Below, in pieces: positions 1-11,538 of a stretch of 64,000 bases of DNA. The notes beneath the pieces were generated by a model. That model ran no database searches, had not been told where the DNA came from, and saw nothing but the letters and a program-made list of their open reading frames with translations. The DNA is taken from the NCBI GenBank assembly GCA_030272585.1, contig BSYQ01000001.1, positions 4,030,001 to 4,094,000 of the forward strand. The letters are read 5' to 3'. Each line of letters opens with the position of its first letter. The first letter of the stretch is position 1. The translations under genes were made by a program, and so were the position numbers. The stretch is from Bryopsis sp. KO-2023. Taxonomy: Eukaryota; Chlorophyta; Ulvophyceae; Bryopsidales; Bryopsidaceae.

Positions 1-122
1 GGTGGGTCGACCTCAGATGTCAAGCTCACCAGATGAAACGCTGGACTTTTCGCTGGCAGCAGAAGAAGGGTTGCATTGAGACATCTGATGAGCCGTTTGC
101 TTTTTTCGTTGGTTTGTGTTAG

Positions 123-2089
123 GTATGCTCACAAGAATCACCAAATGCAATTCAGTCCCTCGTCGATTGGGGAGGGGCTCATCATGGCGTATTATAGAAT
201 GGGGTTGGATAGGCTCTGGGAGCCGGAGCTGAGAGGACAAATTGAGCTGGGAATAAATGAAGTGGCTGCAGGCAACAGATCCAAAGATGATGTGGGTGGC
301 CAACACTAGGCATATGAGATGGACGATGGGTTGTCATTCACTGTATATAAAAATAATGTGGGGGAAAAAAGGGGGGGGGGGATCAGGGAAGCCACGTTGA
401 TCGAATTGCTATTTCTGTGGTTTCCATGTAGTGAGTTGCATCTGATGTGGATTTTTTTTCGATCAAGGTCTTGGAGGTGGCACTGAACGCCTTCAAACAT
501 GACTTTTTGGCTGCTCAAGGTCAGTCTGGGTGCATGATGTCTGCCATGGGAAACTTTTTCCCTCGAATCGACCAAGGTACGACCCGTTATTTTTCGGTTA
601 TCACTATGTTAAAAATACGCTGAATGGCAGATCGCTGGTAGATAAGATGTGTTCGTGGAAATCCATTCCTTGCTGGGAAAAAGAATCGTCACGTTTTGTG
701 AGCAACGTGTATCTATTTTCCATGGAGGTATACATATGTAATTTGGCGGAGGGGGAGATTTCGGATACCAATTATACACGACGCATGAGTAATTTTCCCA
801 TTTTTGCATGTTCAAACCACCATGCAGATCCTGCAGCTGTGGGCGATGTGATCGGTCCATGCAGAAGGTGTGGCCTGCCGATATGCCTTGTATCGGAATC
901 AAACAGGTACTATGCCAGGTGCATGGGAAACCCAGGATGTCGTTTTGGAGTTTCCTTCCCTGCAGGAGCCACTGTCTCGGCAGCCGTGCAGGAGAGCCAT
1001 TGTCAGACTTGCACCCATGGGCAGATGCACATGGTGGAACTCGTGTTCAACATCCTTTTTCTGCCTCCCGAAGTCCAGATGCTGTTGCTTTCACCGGATC
1101 ATTTGGCTTGTGTTATTTGTGACGATTTCATTGGCCAGATTCTCAGCGCTAGTGGAACCAGCAGGGATGCTGGTGGATTCAGAGGTAAGATATTGCTTGT
1201 GCTACCATTCTTTCCATTTTTTTGCCTCCCTCCCTGAAAACTGTTTAAAAAAAACATCAAAAGGGATGATTTTGCCTGGCAACTTTCTCTTTTTCTGGGA
1301 ATGAAGCCTCTAAATTGGAACCATCCCGAGACACCCAATGGGAGTATTTGCAGGTGGTCGAGGTCAGGGTGGTCGAGGTCAAGGTGGCCGAGATCGAGCT
1401 GGTCGAGGTCAAGCTGGCCGAGGTCAAGCTGGAGGGAGGGGTGGAGGGAGGGGTGGAGCTCCAGCTCAACAAGGGGGACGGATGCAAAACACCACAACGG
1501 GGCGTGCAGCAAGGTCTATCCCACGTGGAGGAGGAGCCACAGGTAACTGGATTGAATGCTGTTTTCGTATTCAAGTTGGTATACTTTTGGGTGAGAAAGA
1601 AAGCAGCCCACCATGTGTTCGTTGCAAATGCAAACGTAGCTAGCTATGGTGAGGGGATTGAAATGTGCAGGCAGGGCACCGGGGAGGGTTAACAGAGGCC
1701 GTGGCCGTGCTGGTGCTGGAAATGGTCATGCTCCTGCCACCTCCCTTCCGAATTGCCCCCTCCATGGACTCCCTGTCCTGGCAATTACTGCCCGCACACA
1801 AGCAAACGCTGGGAGGATTTTTTACAAGTGCTCCAACGACGATGAGCAACTTGATTGCTTGCCATTCGCATGGGCGGATGAGTGGGAGACCTCAGGTGGC
1901 GGAGGTCAGACGGGAACGGCTGCAGGGAGAGGTCGAGGAAATCCCCGGGGTAGAGCAAGAGGAAGGGGAGGTGGGTTTAGAGGTGGTAGAACTGCTGGGA
2001 GAGGAAACCAGAACAGAGGGAGGGGCCGAAGTAGAAGGTCGCGAGGAAGAGGGGGGCGTGCTAGAGGGGGACGAGCAAATGGGGTGTAG
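123..2089 (+). CDS. TOP3A: DNA topoisomerase 3-alpha, C-terminal half (5' end outside window)
   Basis: Type IA topoisomerase that, with RecQ helicase and RMI1, dissolves recombination intermediates in the nucleus. Five exons join in consistent phase: about 123-291, 468-576, 828-1184, 1354-1542 and 1671-2089 (stop TAG). The first two carry the end of the catalytic core, with a FSPSSIGEGL motif and a GNRSKDDV-VLEVALNAFK junction typical of plant TOP3A. Exon 3 holds C4 zinc-finger sequence (PCRRCG, then YYARCMGNPGC, then CQTC). Exon 4 encodes RG/RGG repeats. Exon 5 has a GRF zinc finger (CPLHG...RTQANAGRIFYKC...FAWAD), flanked on both sides by RG-rich sequence, ending in a long RGG tail. The active-site tyrosine domain lies upstream of the window. 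Family call is firm; the first exon boundary is approximate. Confidence 0.88.
1354..1460 (+). repeat. RG-coding tandem repeat inside TOP3A exon 4
   Basis: Imperfect tandem units of about 9 and 18 bp built on GGTCGAGGTCA encode repeated GRGQ/GRDR peptides. The DNA repeat accounts for open shadow frames on both strands here. Confidence 0.75.
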
Positions 2090-2384
2090 TTAATGTTGAG
2101 AAGAGCATGAAGAGATAGGGATCATCATAGTTTTGACAATGTTTAGAATGAATGAGAAAAGGTTACTAGACGGGGATGAAAGTTGTGTTTGACAAGCACA
2201 CTTGTAGAAACTTACTTCTTTGCAGTGAATTTTTGAAACCGACTGCAGGAAATGCAAAGAGCCACCAAACTCCACAGCGGTTTCCGCCTCTGTTTATTCT
2301 CTTTATTTGTCACGGTGACACAACACAGGGAAGGGAGGGAACGGTGGCAAGGTGGTGGTGATCCTGTGGTGTTCTGAATTCTCA
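2090..2384. other. Downstream of TOP3A, no gene seen
   Basis: Short AT-leaning sequence after the TOP3A stop, probably its 3' UTR. It has no coding signature on either strand. Confidence 0.5.
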
Positions 2385-2545
2385 GCATCCGCTTTTCTCA
2401 CCACTCTCACCCTGGCCACCGGCCTGAGGGTCACCCCACTTGCTACTCGATCTTTTGGTTTCCGAGGCTGGGTTCACCAGTTTTTCTTCTCACAGGGTGC
2501 AATCAACCTCTTGGTTGCATCCTCCACAGCGGCAGTTGGTGTGAA
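2385..2545 (-). pseudogene. Partial, broken copy of the FAM192A/NIP30-like gene
   Basis: Read on the minus strand, this stretch encodes RKPKDRVASGVTLRPVAR followed by VRVVRKA. That is nearly the same as residues in the last exon of the intact gene at 16048-16445. Upstream in the same frame, AAVEDATK resembles AAVEANAE of the intact gene, but an in-frame TGA separates the two blocks. The strongest match is about 75-80 bp with only a few differences plus a 3-base gap. No other exon of the parent was found nearby. A truncated duplicate is the simplest reading; a diverged functional paralogue using an intron to skip the stop is less likely. Confidence 0.7.
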
Positions 2546-3484
2546 TCTCAGCCACTTTCTGTGCTTGGGACGATTTTCAGCCCTCACCTTCCATGACCTT
2601 TGGCGAAGACTGGACAGAAGGGAAAATTAACATATATTCAACAACCACCAACTGAGTCTTAACAAGCTGGGTCTTTCTCTCTAAGCCACGTATCAACGCG
2701 GCTATGCATGTTTGTTTGTTTTTTTCTTCTGAACGACTGCCTGTAACGCTCTTACACATGAACTGTATAATTTTCCCAATGCCTCTAAATACCATTTTTT
2801 GCTTCTGAGAGGTGTCCCTCATGCAAGTCAACAAAAGCCGATTACATGCTCAGGTACACACATACATCATTGTATATGCACCCAGCCTTTTTTCACAACA
2901 AATGTCTTGTAGGATCCTGATTTTCATCACAAGCAGCCAAAGTGTGTTGGGCAAACCATTCTCACACAATGGGCTGCTGTGGAAACGCCAATTTACATCA
3001 TAAGCAGACGAGGTGTGCTTTTCGAACAGAACTTCCAAATACGCATGGTTGCGACTCCTCCCCATCAAGGAATTGTCAACCCAAAGGCCTCCTGGCCCAC
3101 TTTCCCAATCCCCTGTAATAAATGCTCATGCCACATCCATTCCCCCAGAAAAAAAATCAGCCTGCAATGGCTGGCACCCTATAATTCAGCCCGCTTATGG
3201 AAAAATAAGATAAAAAGAAAAGAAAAGAAAAAAACACAAAGCACCGCAACCCCTGTGATAAATAGCCTTGCAGGACAGCCCCGTTTCATCATCAAATGGA
3301 GAGAAAAAAAACAAACAAGATGATACAAACGATGGATGAAAACAGAAACCGCACGACTGCAAAAAAATCTCACACAAAAAAATATGAATCAGGTTGCGAT
3401 GAGCACATAACCCCAGTACCCCACTCAACACCACGTGTGTTTTTCTGGTGATTTTTTTCTGTTTTGCCAAACTACTGAGTGGCA
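2546..3484. other. Intergenic, no gene seen
   Basis: About 0.9 kb with only short unsupported frames. The right part is A-rich and lies downstream of the VTC2-like gene, so it probably includes that gene's 3' UTR. Confidence 0.5.
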
Positions 3485-5593
3485 TCACTCCAAGCAAATT
3501 CTGATAGCATCATCAAATCTGTCCTCGTCAAGCGAAACTTCAGCCAACATCTTCCAAGCCTGCCTCTGCGTGATATCTTCATAATCCTGTCTCGCCTTCA
3601 ACACCATATGCCCCGCAATTTCGAATGCTGCGGGGTTCACGCCGGTTGCCAGGATCTCTTCGGGCACCAGACCCCTGGCTTGCTTCTCGGCATAACACTG
3701 CATAGATAGTGAAAAATAAGCACCGAGGAAAAAAAGTGACATCAACTAAGAGAGGGGTGTAAAAAACATTGATCAAACTGATATGGCTTTAACACTGATA
3801 CTAAAAATGCTGCAAACAAAAAGCTTCAAAGACCTACAGATCAAGAAAACACCATCAACACTTTCTTTGGAATCAGGTGCCGTTTCAAATTAAAACAAAA
3901 TATATGTTGCTTTCCCACCTGAGGCCAGAGGAAGACTCTCGCTCCACAGTCACTGATAAGAAGGTTGTGAGGAATGTTCTCCTGCTGGAGCCTAACGCAA
4001 GCCCTGCCAAGCACATCAGACATTTGCTCCAGTGACCCCGTCTTTTCAAACACAAGGCCTCGCACAGGATACTCTGCCAGCCTGGAAACCCTCACGCCGG
4101 CGCAGTTCCACTTGGAGCAGTCCGTGGATTCTGTCGGTGCCCTTTCGACGGGATAGGGGGCCATCAGGTAGTAGCCCTGCCCATCAAGCACAGTCCATTT
4201 CACTGCATATACTTGGGCACAATTTTTCTTTGTTCAAACCTGCAAGGCACGATTCAGTCACCACATCTTCAAAAAAATCACCATAACTGCCGAAACTCTA
4301 CCCGTCCCCCTGATAACTTGAAAATAAAAAGACAAAACCAAGGTGACGCATAATTTGTGAGGGGAGGGTGGCCACCCCCAGATCATTTCGTCGGAGGCTA
4401 GGGCAATACCTGGAAGTGGAGATGGTTGATTGTGGCATAGGCCCCCAGAGAGTTGTATCCCACTCTGAAGTAAGGATTATCAACAGCCGCGGCAAATTGA
4501 AGTGCCAAAAGCATTGTGTCTGGGGTGATAAGCTGGGGAAGTCTTTTGAGTACACTTGGCACAAGCAAAACGTGACCATACTCGATGGGACTGACATTGA
4601 TCATCACGAGGTGGGGATCTTTCGTGACGAGGCCTTCCTCGTCGATCGTCGTCTCACCCACAGCGTCCGCATTGAATTGGAAAAGAACTTCTTTCATGTA
4701 TGCTTTGTTGAAGTTGAACTTGCCATCGTCGAAAGGCTGCACGACCTGGTCGATAAGAAGGCAATCAGCAGTGAGTGGCTGGGGGATTTAAAAAAAACAC
4801 ACACCAATTTTCCCTCATTGAGACTCCCTGGAAAGCGAAGCCAGAGAGGTACAGCACCTTGTCGACTCTGAACTCAGTCGGCCTCTTCTTGGTGGCCCTG
4901 CCCTCGTTCAGCTGAGCGATGAATCCGTAGGCTCCAGGAATGGCCTTAGTGGTGCATGCCGTCACATCGTAGCGGAACAGGCCTTCATCGTTGCACATGT
5001 CCCAGAGAGCCAGCAAGGTCGTGTCGAGGGGGCTCCTCTGGTCAGGATCGAAACTCAGGTGTGAAGGGAGATCTTCCGAATCGTTGCTGGTAACAGATTC
5101 GGCCCTCGCTGCTTCACGACTGGGTAGCAGAAAAAGAGCGTGCCATGTTAATCGCAATCCACCCGAAAAACAGGCATTCCTGAGCAGCATGCGGCTGATC
5201 CAGGTGTACATGTCTGACATATCATTTCATTCTCTTCTCTTCTCCACAAGCATGTTCGAATGCTGTGCCACTAGAGTTCTTTCCACAAATCTGTTTGGAT
5301 TTTGCAGGGGCATGCGTGTTCAGCTGTCGAAACCAAATTAGAAGTTTTAATTGAACCTACCCTTTTTCCCAATCCTCCAGGTCCCTGAGCTCCCCAAAGG
5401 AGCGAACCCTGGAGCAATGAAGGTCTTTCTGGAAGGCAAAGGACACCTTCAGGAGGTGTTTGTTGAGGCACTCCCCCACAGGGGTGTTCCCAATAGTTGG
5501 CTGAGCAACGGTGGACTCGCTCTCCAGTTGCTGGAATGATACCACGGTGGGCACACGTCGTACATACATAGTGGCTTTGCTAACAAATCCCAA
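3485..5593 (-). CDS. VTC2: GDP-L-galactose phosphorylase (VTC2-like)
   Basis: Converts GDP-L-galactose plus phosphate to L-galactose 1-phosphate, the committed step of plant-type ascorbate synthesis. Five exons in consistent phase: 5361-5593, 4858-5119, 4410-4745, 3919-4176 and 3485-3697. The N-terminus contains VRRVPTVVS as in plant VTC2; a second in-frame ATG at 5569 lies just before it. Exon 2 has GLFRYDVTAC and RATKKRPTEFRVDKV. Exon 3 has NVSPIEYGHVLLVP and ends exactly in the HIT-like catalytic motif NHLHFQ. Exon 4 continues GYYLMAPYPVE, LLISDCG and FLWPQ. Exon 5 begins CYAEKQARG and ends with the conserved tail helix. All plant landmarks are present in order, so the gene looks complete and functional. 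GDPGP1-type GDP-glucose phosphorylase is the related alternative; the sequence matches VTC2 better. Confidence 0.92.
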
Positions 5594-7792
5594 GTCAAAA
5601 AAATTTAAAAACGGTAGGCTACGCTAGAAGCCGCGTCGAGTTTCCACCACCGGCGCAATGCAAGACGTCCTGCAAGAGACATTCACGAGAGTCGAGCGTG
5701 AGGGTCACAGTTACCGAAAGGCTCGATGGCTGGGTTCTTTTCGTATTCCGTTTTAGATGATACTTTTTAACCCCGCTGCAGCACTCCCAAAAACCTTCTC
5801 GTCGGAGGGGGGGGGAGGGGGGAAAGACAGGGTCAGGAGCGGGCATTCAGCCCAAGCGAGCGATGTTTCAGAGTTTTCGCTGAAGAAGCCCTCATATTTC
5901 GCGCCCCCAGAAAGTCGACTGGAGAAGCGAAAATGGGCGCCACTCACCGATGGACAACCTCCCTGAGAAGAGCTAGCTCCTCGACCACCACCTCGACGGA
6001 ACACTGCTACCGGGAGTCTATCGTCTAGCATGCGCAAATAGTGAACCGTTTCCTCCGTCTTGCCGAATTCTACGCAACACGAGAATATTTCGGAGTGCCG
6101 ACTCGCTCTTCCGCTGTGGGTGTGCTAGCAGACGAGAAAAAGTGTTGTGCGCGTTCGACGTAAAGGCTACAAATAGGGATCGTAATTGCCGCAATGCGGT
6201 CGTGGTTGCGCCGTAATGTACGAATATGCCGCTGTCAGAATAGATGGCAGAACTGGATTCCCAGGATGGGTTTTTCCTTGATCTGTGTTTGGATGTTTCT
6301 GGTGGTCTTTTGTCAGTTTCTCTGGGACACCATACAGCAGTCACGACGGGACGTGTGTACTGCCGAGGCCTGAATTTGAACCAGTCGGGTATGCAGTTGA
6401 GATCGGTTGGATTGTACTGATCAGCATGGTTAGAGTTGGTTGTTCAGTTGCAAGAGTTTGACACTGCGATCATGTGGAGTATAAAGGGACAATATTTTAT
6501 GTGCAATTTTTTTTTGTTAATTTTTTTTTCCATTGTAAGCCCCCTTGTACGATTTACTCTTTCTCCAACCAAGACAACAAGCATCAGCCAATCACTTTGG
6601 CTCTTGAATCTCTTGCGACCTGTTGGGCTGGTGTCGGCTTCTGGTTTGTACAGTCAGCTAGCCGAGTTGGGTTGAGTGCGTTCTTGCATGCCAGTCAATG
6701 GAATGGATGTGTATTGGTGTTTGGGGATAAAGGCCCTATTTATGTCCTGAAAGACACAAATCATATATATACATGTATGATATTGTTGGTGGGGGTGGAC
6801 AGGGAGACTTAACATGGAACACACGGAATATCTTACACGAATCACTTGGTCCATTCTTCCTGGAATCGTACTGGAGAACTAGCACAACAACACAACTGCT
6901 CGTAACCATGCAACTAATCCGACTTGACAACCTGACCGACAGAGGTTCACCACAGTCAACAATCTAGTCACAACCAGAACAAGTATTCCTACTTGAACAG
7001 CTCATTGATTGAGACTTCAAACAGGCCCCAGGTGTACAACCCCCAGGATAACTACTCAAATGTAAAATTGATTCCTGATTCCTGATACTTCAACTCCCAC
7101 CTAGTCTTCCTCTCAGATCCTGACAAACACTGCGGGAAGAGCACCACAGAACTGACTAAAACGGCAGTTCTATCTATACCTACTGTACTGATCTATCTAT
7201 TGTTCTGACAGAAAGCAACCAATGTCACCAGACCGGCCAAAAACTGCCAAAGAATTGTTCATTTTTCGAGAACCAGAGAGCGACTCATGTTCAACCGTCG
7301 CAACATTAACGCCCTAATTATCGATTATTGACGCATCATCTTGAAATTCGTTGCGACGTGGCATGCACGCATCGCTTCGACCGAAAGCGACACCGAAACA
7401 CTTTTTTGCAAACAGGGGACGTTTGGTTGGGAAGGGCGTCTTTCTTTTGCAATATATTGACCGTTCTGGTCGTCTACTGTATTTTCGTGGCCGACAGTGT
7501 TGTGATAATCTAGGTACAGCTCGGGATCGAGTTCTGAGGGTTTTGTCGTTCTTGAGTATGCCTTGGTTTCCTCCACACAGGCTCGTTCCGAATCAATTTC
7601 CGTATATTTCTGTGTTTTGAACGTCGAGTCTTTACAATGAAGGTCCTCGAAGATCCCCCTTCTGTGTACCTCTCTAGAATTCCGCTATTCACGTTGCGGG
7701 TTTGGTTTCGGTTTCTCGGGGTGCTGTTCTGCTCCCGACTTGATGGTTTTTTCATGGTTGGCACAGGTTTCGTAGACTGACAGTTGTGGAAG
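5594..7792. other. Divergent intergenic region, no gene seen
   Basis: About 2.2 kb separates the VTC2-like gene (leftward) from the membrane-protein gene (rightward), so it should hold both promoters. Frames of 60-110 codons occur but show no family motif or splice-consistent extension. A G-run sits near 5808-5820. Confidence 0.5.
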
Positions 7793-10299
7793 ATGGCCGC
7801 TCTGCCATCGAAGACAAGCAGTTTGGATATCTATGTGAGTGCACCCTACTGTTTGGGTTCCACCTTGTTTAAAAATTCAACCAATCTTTGAGTCAGACAT
7901 CAGAGTGGAAACTTGTGGAGGGTGGACTCATCTTTACACCCATTTTAGGAGGGTGAAAAGACATGCAAAAAAGCTGTAAATAAGCTGCTAAAAAGCTGCT
8001 AGAAAAGCTGCAAGAAAGGCCACTGTTGCAATTACAACAAGTGCACAGCTTCCTGGTTCGTTCACCATCCATCAGCCAATAATTGTGCCTTCCATTTATT
8101 GTGGTTGAATTTGGTTGGAAGGTGGATGATAACATGGAGAGTAGCGACAGTCCCAAAGCAGAAAACTGGGAAATGGTGGATGCTACCAATGGTTCAGAAC
8201 CAGGAAGCACTGTGAAGTACGAATTTTCACATGTTCAATCCTGCACAGTCCTGTTGCGCTGTGTCGGTGGTTTTTCTGGTTCTATGCTTGTATAAGCATA
8301 CAAATAAATGTGGATATGTATGTTTGAGAATGGTATTTGTTTTTTCCTCGTTTTTTTGCTCATTCGACCCTCTGGCATCTTGTTCAGGTCTGTTGTTGGC
8401 AGTGAGGACAGCATCGGGTCTGACTCAGAAAAGGGGAAGTTTCTTGGAGACAGCCAGGTAACCTGAAACAGAAAAAAAAATAATAAATGCAACAGTGATT
8501 TAACAGTGATACGTCAAGTGCATCCCTTGTCTCGAAGAGAAGAGGACGTTTCAGTTTGACTTTCTGGCAAGCATTGACCAAGAACGTTGATCCAGTTCAC
8601 AAATATCATGAAGATAATGTAGATTCCATGCGTAGAACCTCCAATGATCCGACTCCACTCCTGACTGGTTTCTGGGCTCGATCCAATTTTTTTCCAAAAA
8701 GCTTTTCGTTGTTGTTAAAGCAGTTGCTCGAATAAGACTGGAACTTCTCTGTTAAGGGGAACACAAGCGTTTATCACGTTTCTCAATGGGTCAAGCGGTC
8801 TATTTACTTGTTATCTCGAAAGAAAGTGGTTTTTTCCCCCGATCATGGTGGGGTAACCGAATTGGAACCCTCGGCCAAGGAGGCAAAACTACAAGCGCAC
8901 CACCACAACCAAATTGTTATCTATGCAATTCAAATTGCGATCGAATTGCAATATCCACATATGGAGCCACGACCAAGAAAGCTCCTCCCCAATTTTATTC
9001 GTTTGCAAATGTCACTCTTTCTTCCGAACGCGGCTGAACCTGCAGGAACCCGAATCTTGTAGTCATCTATTTGTTGTGCTCTTGTTTAATTTCTTCAGGA
9101 GTTTCAGTTTGTTCATGCAAAAGCTGTTGCGCAAATCGAGGAGGCCCAGCAAGTCCTCCAAGATACGGCACCTCTCCCGGTGTCGACGGAGCTCCATGCC
9201 TCTGACGTTCAAATTATCAGCGACGAGTCTTTGTCTGGATTTTCGTCCCCTGGGAAAAGCGTTTGCCCGGAGGGCTCCGCTGAGTTTGGGGACGTCCCAG
9301 AGGAGGAACGATGTCAAAACAATAAAGCAGGGACATCTGAACTGCAAGAAACCTATGGGGGTTTTGTCGGTCAGAAGGAAACCCTAGGTGAAGCGTCGGT
9401 GGCAGAGAAACAAGTGAAAACTTTGCACGAGGTATGCCGATTCGCTGAAATTTCCAAAGTGTTTGCATTAATTTGCTAATTTTTCACATGTGTATGTTTC
9501 CAATCAAGTTTTTTGCTTACATACATGTTTGAAACTGCATTGAGAAAACGTACTGGGCCACTCCTAGACATTTTGAATCGTAGTTCTGCTGCGCCAATGC
9601 TCAGCCCCAGGTTGAAACAAGGTATGATGCGAGTGCCAAGACTGTTGGTGGTGTCGAGCCATTGAACAAGAAAGAAGAGGCTCCTTCCACGGGGCTGTTC
9701 CGTTGGTTGTTGCGTCAATGGACAGCGCTCATTAGAGATTGGCCTCTGAAAGGCATCCTGGGTCTGTACCTTCGGCCGCTTCAGGCCATATTTGGGGAAA
9801 GGGACTGGAGGGGGTTGGCCAGGAATGCAGGCGTTGCGATGTTGTCTGCGATGGTGCTGGGCCTCTTCGTGCGGAACAGGAAACTGGCTCATGAGCTGAA
9901 GAGAAAACATGAGGTGATAAAGTTTGATTGAGAAATAAGGGTTGGAAATAGCGTCGTTTTCTGGCTTGTTTGAGACAGTGGAAAAAGGGGGGTTGTCAAG
10001 GATATTGGTACACTTTTCCGGAAGGGTTACGCTGAAAGGGCGTTTGTTTTTGCATGTTGTGTGTGTCTCGTCTGTCCAGTTTTAAAGAATTATTGAAATG
10101 AAAAGTTAGAGAATCGTTCAATTGTTCTGATTGGTTTCTGTTTTTTTTTTGGTCCTTTTCTTGGGGGAAATTCTTGGTGATGCAGGAAGTCACACGTTTG
10201 ATGGTGACGCTCATGAATTTCCAGGAGCTCTGGAACTCCAATCGCTCCAACGGTCCGGTGCTCAGACACACCGGCATTGCCCTCCAACGTCCCTGCTGA
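7793..10299 (+). CDS. Single-pass membrane protein with ATG8-interaction-like motif
   Basis: Six exons in consistent phase: 7793-7834, 8122-8216, 8388-8457, 9099-9431, 9611-9913 and 10186-10299, giving about 318 residues. The N-terminal half is acidic and Ser-rich and contains ENWEMVDATNG. W-E-M-V fits the ATG8-interacting pattern W-x-x-[LIV]. A Trp-rich region (GLFRWLLRQW, RDWPLKGILGLYL) precedes one predicted TM helix (AGVAMLSAMVLGLFV), followed by a basic amphipathic coil (RNRKLAHELKRKHE). Acidic N-terminus with a W-E-x-V motif, Trp-rich segment, TM, then short coil resembles plant ATG8-interacting proteins ATI1/ATI2. That assignment is inference from layout, not a confident homology. The gene model itself is well supported. 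Confidence 0.72.
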
Positions 10300-11538
10300 A
10301 GATTAATATTTTAACGATGGCAAAAAGAAAAGACAGAAAAAAAAGACCAACCGAGAAAAAAGAAAGAAAAAAAAACCCAACCAAATAAGAAAAAAGAACA
10401 AGGGAGTCTTTTCAACGTGTCGAAAACTGGTGAGGAACTGTACAAAGCTCTACAAGGAAAGAGCGAGTAGTGTATATCTGTATAAATTTTCCTGCTTTTC
10501 TTTTTTTTTCTTTTTTTTCCCCCTTTTTGCTGTCTTTTTTTTTTTCCTCCTCCTCTCTCCTTTCTTGTGTTTTTTTGTTTTGTTATTGGCCGTCTTGCGT
10601 TCTCTGCATGTTCGGGTTGTTTGTTTCTGTATAGTAAGTAAAAAAAACCAAAAAAGAAATCGGGGCCATTACCTGGGCATGCTGTCAGCGTGTCGATGCG
10701 TCTAGGGGTTTTTGTTTTTTTGGATATGTGTTGGAAGGTTGAGGGGACGGTTAAAGAAAGAAAGACAGTGTGAACAAAAAGAGGGGTTGAAAATAATTGA
10801 AAAGAAAAAGGGAAGGGATGTAGCATTATTAGGGATCGTTTGTTTGTTTTTATGGTGTTGTTTGCAAGAGAAGTCGCTTTTCTGAAAGATGCTGGGAAGA
10901 GGAGGCTTCTTTTGTTTGGGTGGAGTGACAAAATCTGTGGAGCAGCTTTTTTTGGTGGTGAATGGACGAAAAGAAGAATAGGATGTATATTTTTTGTGGA
11001 TTGTGGTGAGGGCAGTACCTCTACTACACAACTGTGGATGGTTTTTGGTGTTGGAGGTTTGTGGTGGCGGGACGAGTGTTTTTTTAGGGATTGGTTGAGA
11101 AACAAGGGATGGATTTTAAGAGAGAGGGGGCGGGGATGTATTTGTTGGCGTGGGAAAAAACCTCATGTAAATATGATTTGTGATGTATCATGCATTGGGA
11201 TTGTCAGCTGTTTTAAAACATTTTTGGGGATCCTGGGTGGAAAATACGACGTCGCAAGGTCATGTCCACACGCCCGCTGTCGAAGTGCGTGCCTCTATAA
11301 ATTTTTTTGCAATGAAAAACACTCCCCATAGATATGACAATCCAGCGCACCCTCTACCAATCCATTCTGTTTCCTCCCTCGGTGGGGACGAGGCGCTCTT
11401 GTCTCACTTTAATTTCAACACTGCACATTTTTTATCTTGTCTTCCTTGGTGGACCTGGATCAGTCAAACGACCAAAGAACTGTGGCATTTGGGATGGCCA
11501 TAAAAACTAGGTGCTGTTCTCCTTTTTTGGAGACATCC
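10300..11538. other. Convergent 3' region with homopurine/homopyrimidine runs
   Basis: Lies between the ends of two convergent genes. It has an A-rich block (10318-10400), then T/C-rich blocks (10490-10580). The 264-codon minus-strand frame here is Lys/Ser/Pro low-complexity sequence from these runs and I do not call it a gene. Confidence 0.5.

Noticed and set aside
1099..1574. Leu/Asp- and Ser/Thr-repeat proteins on the minus strand
   Set aside because: Antisense readings of the RG-coding repeat in TOP3A.
10311..11105. 264-codon minus-strand ORF
   Set aside because: Composition is Lys/Ser/Pro/Phe low complexity produced by T-rich and A-rich runs. No motif and no splice partners.
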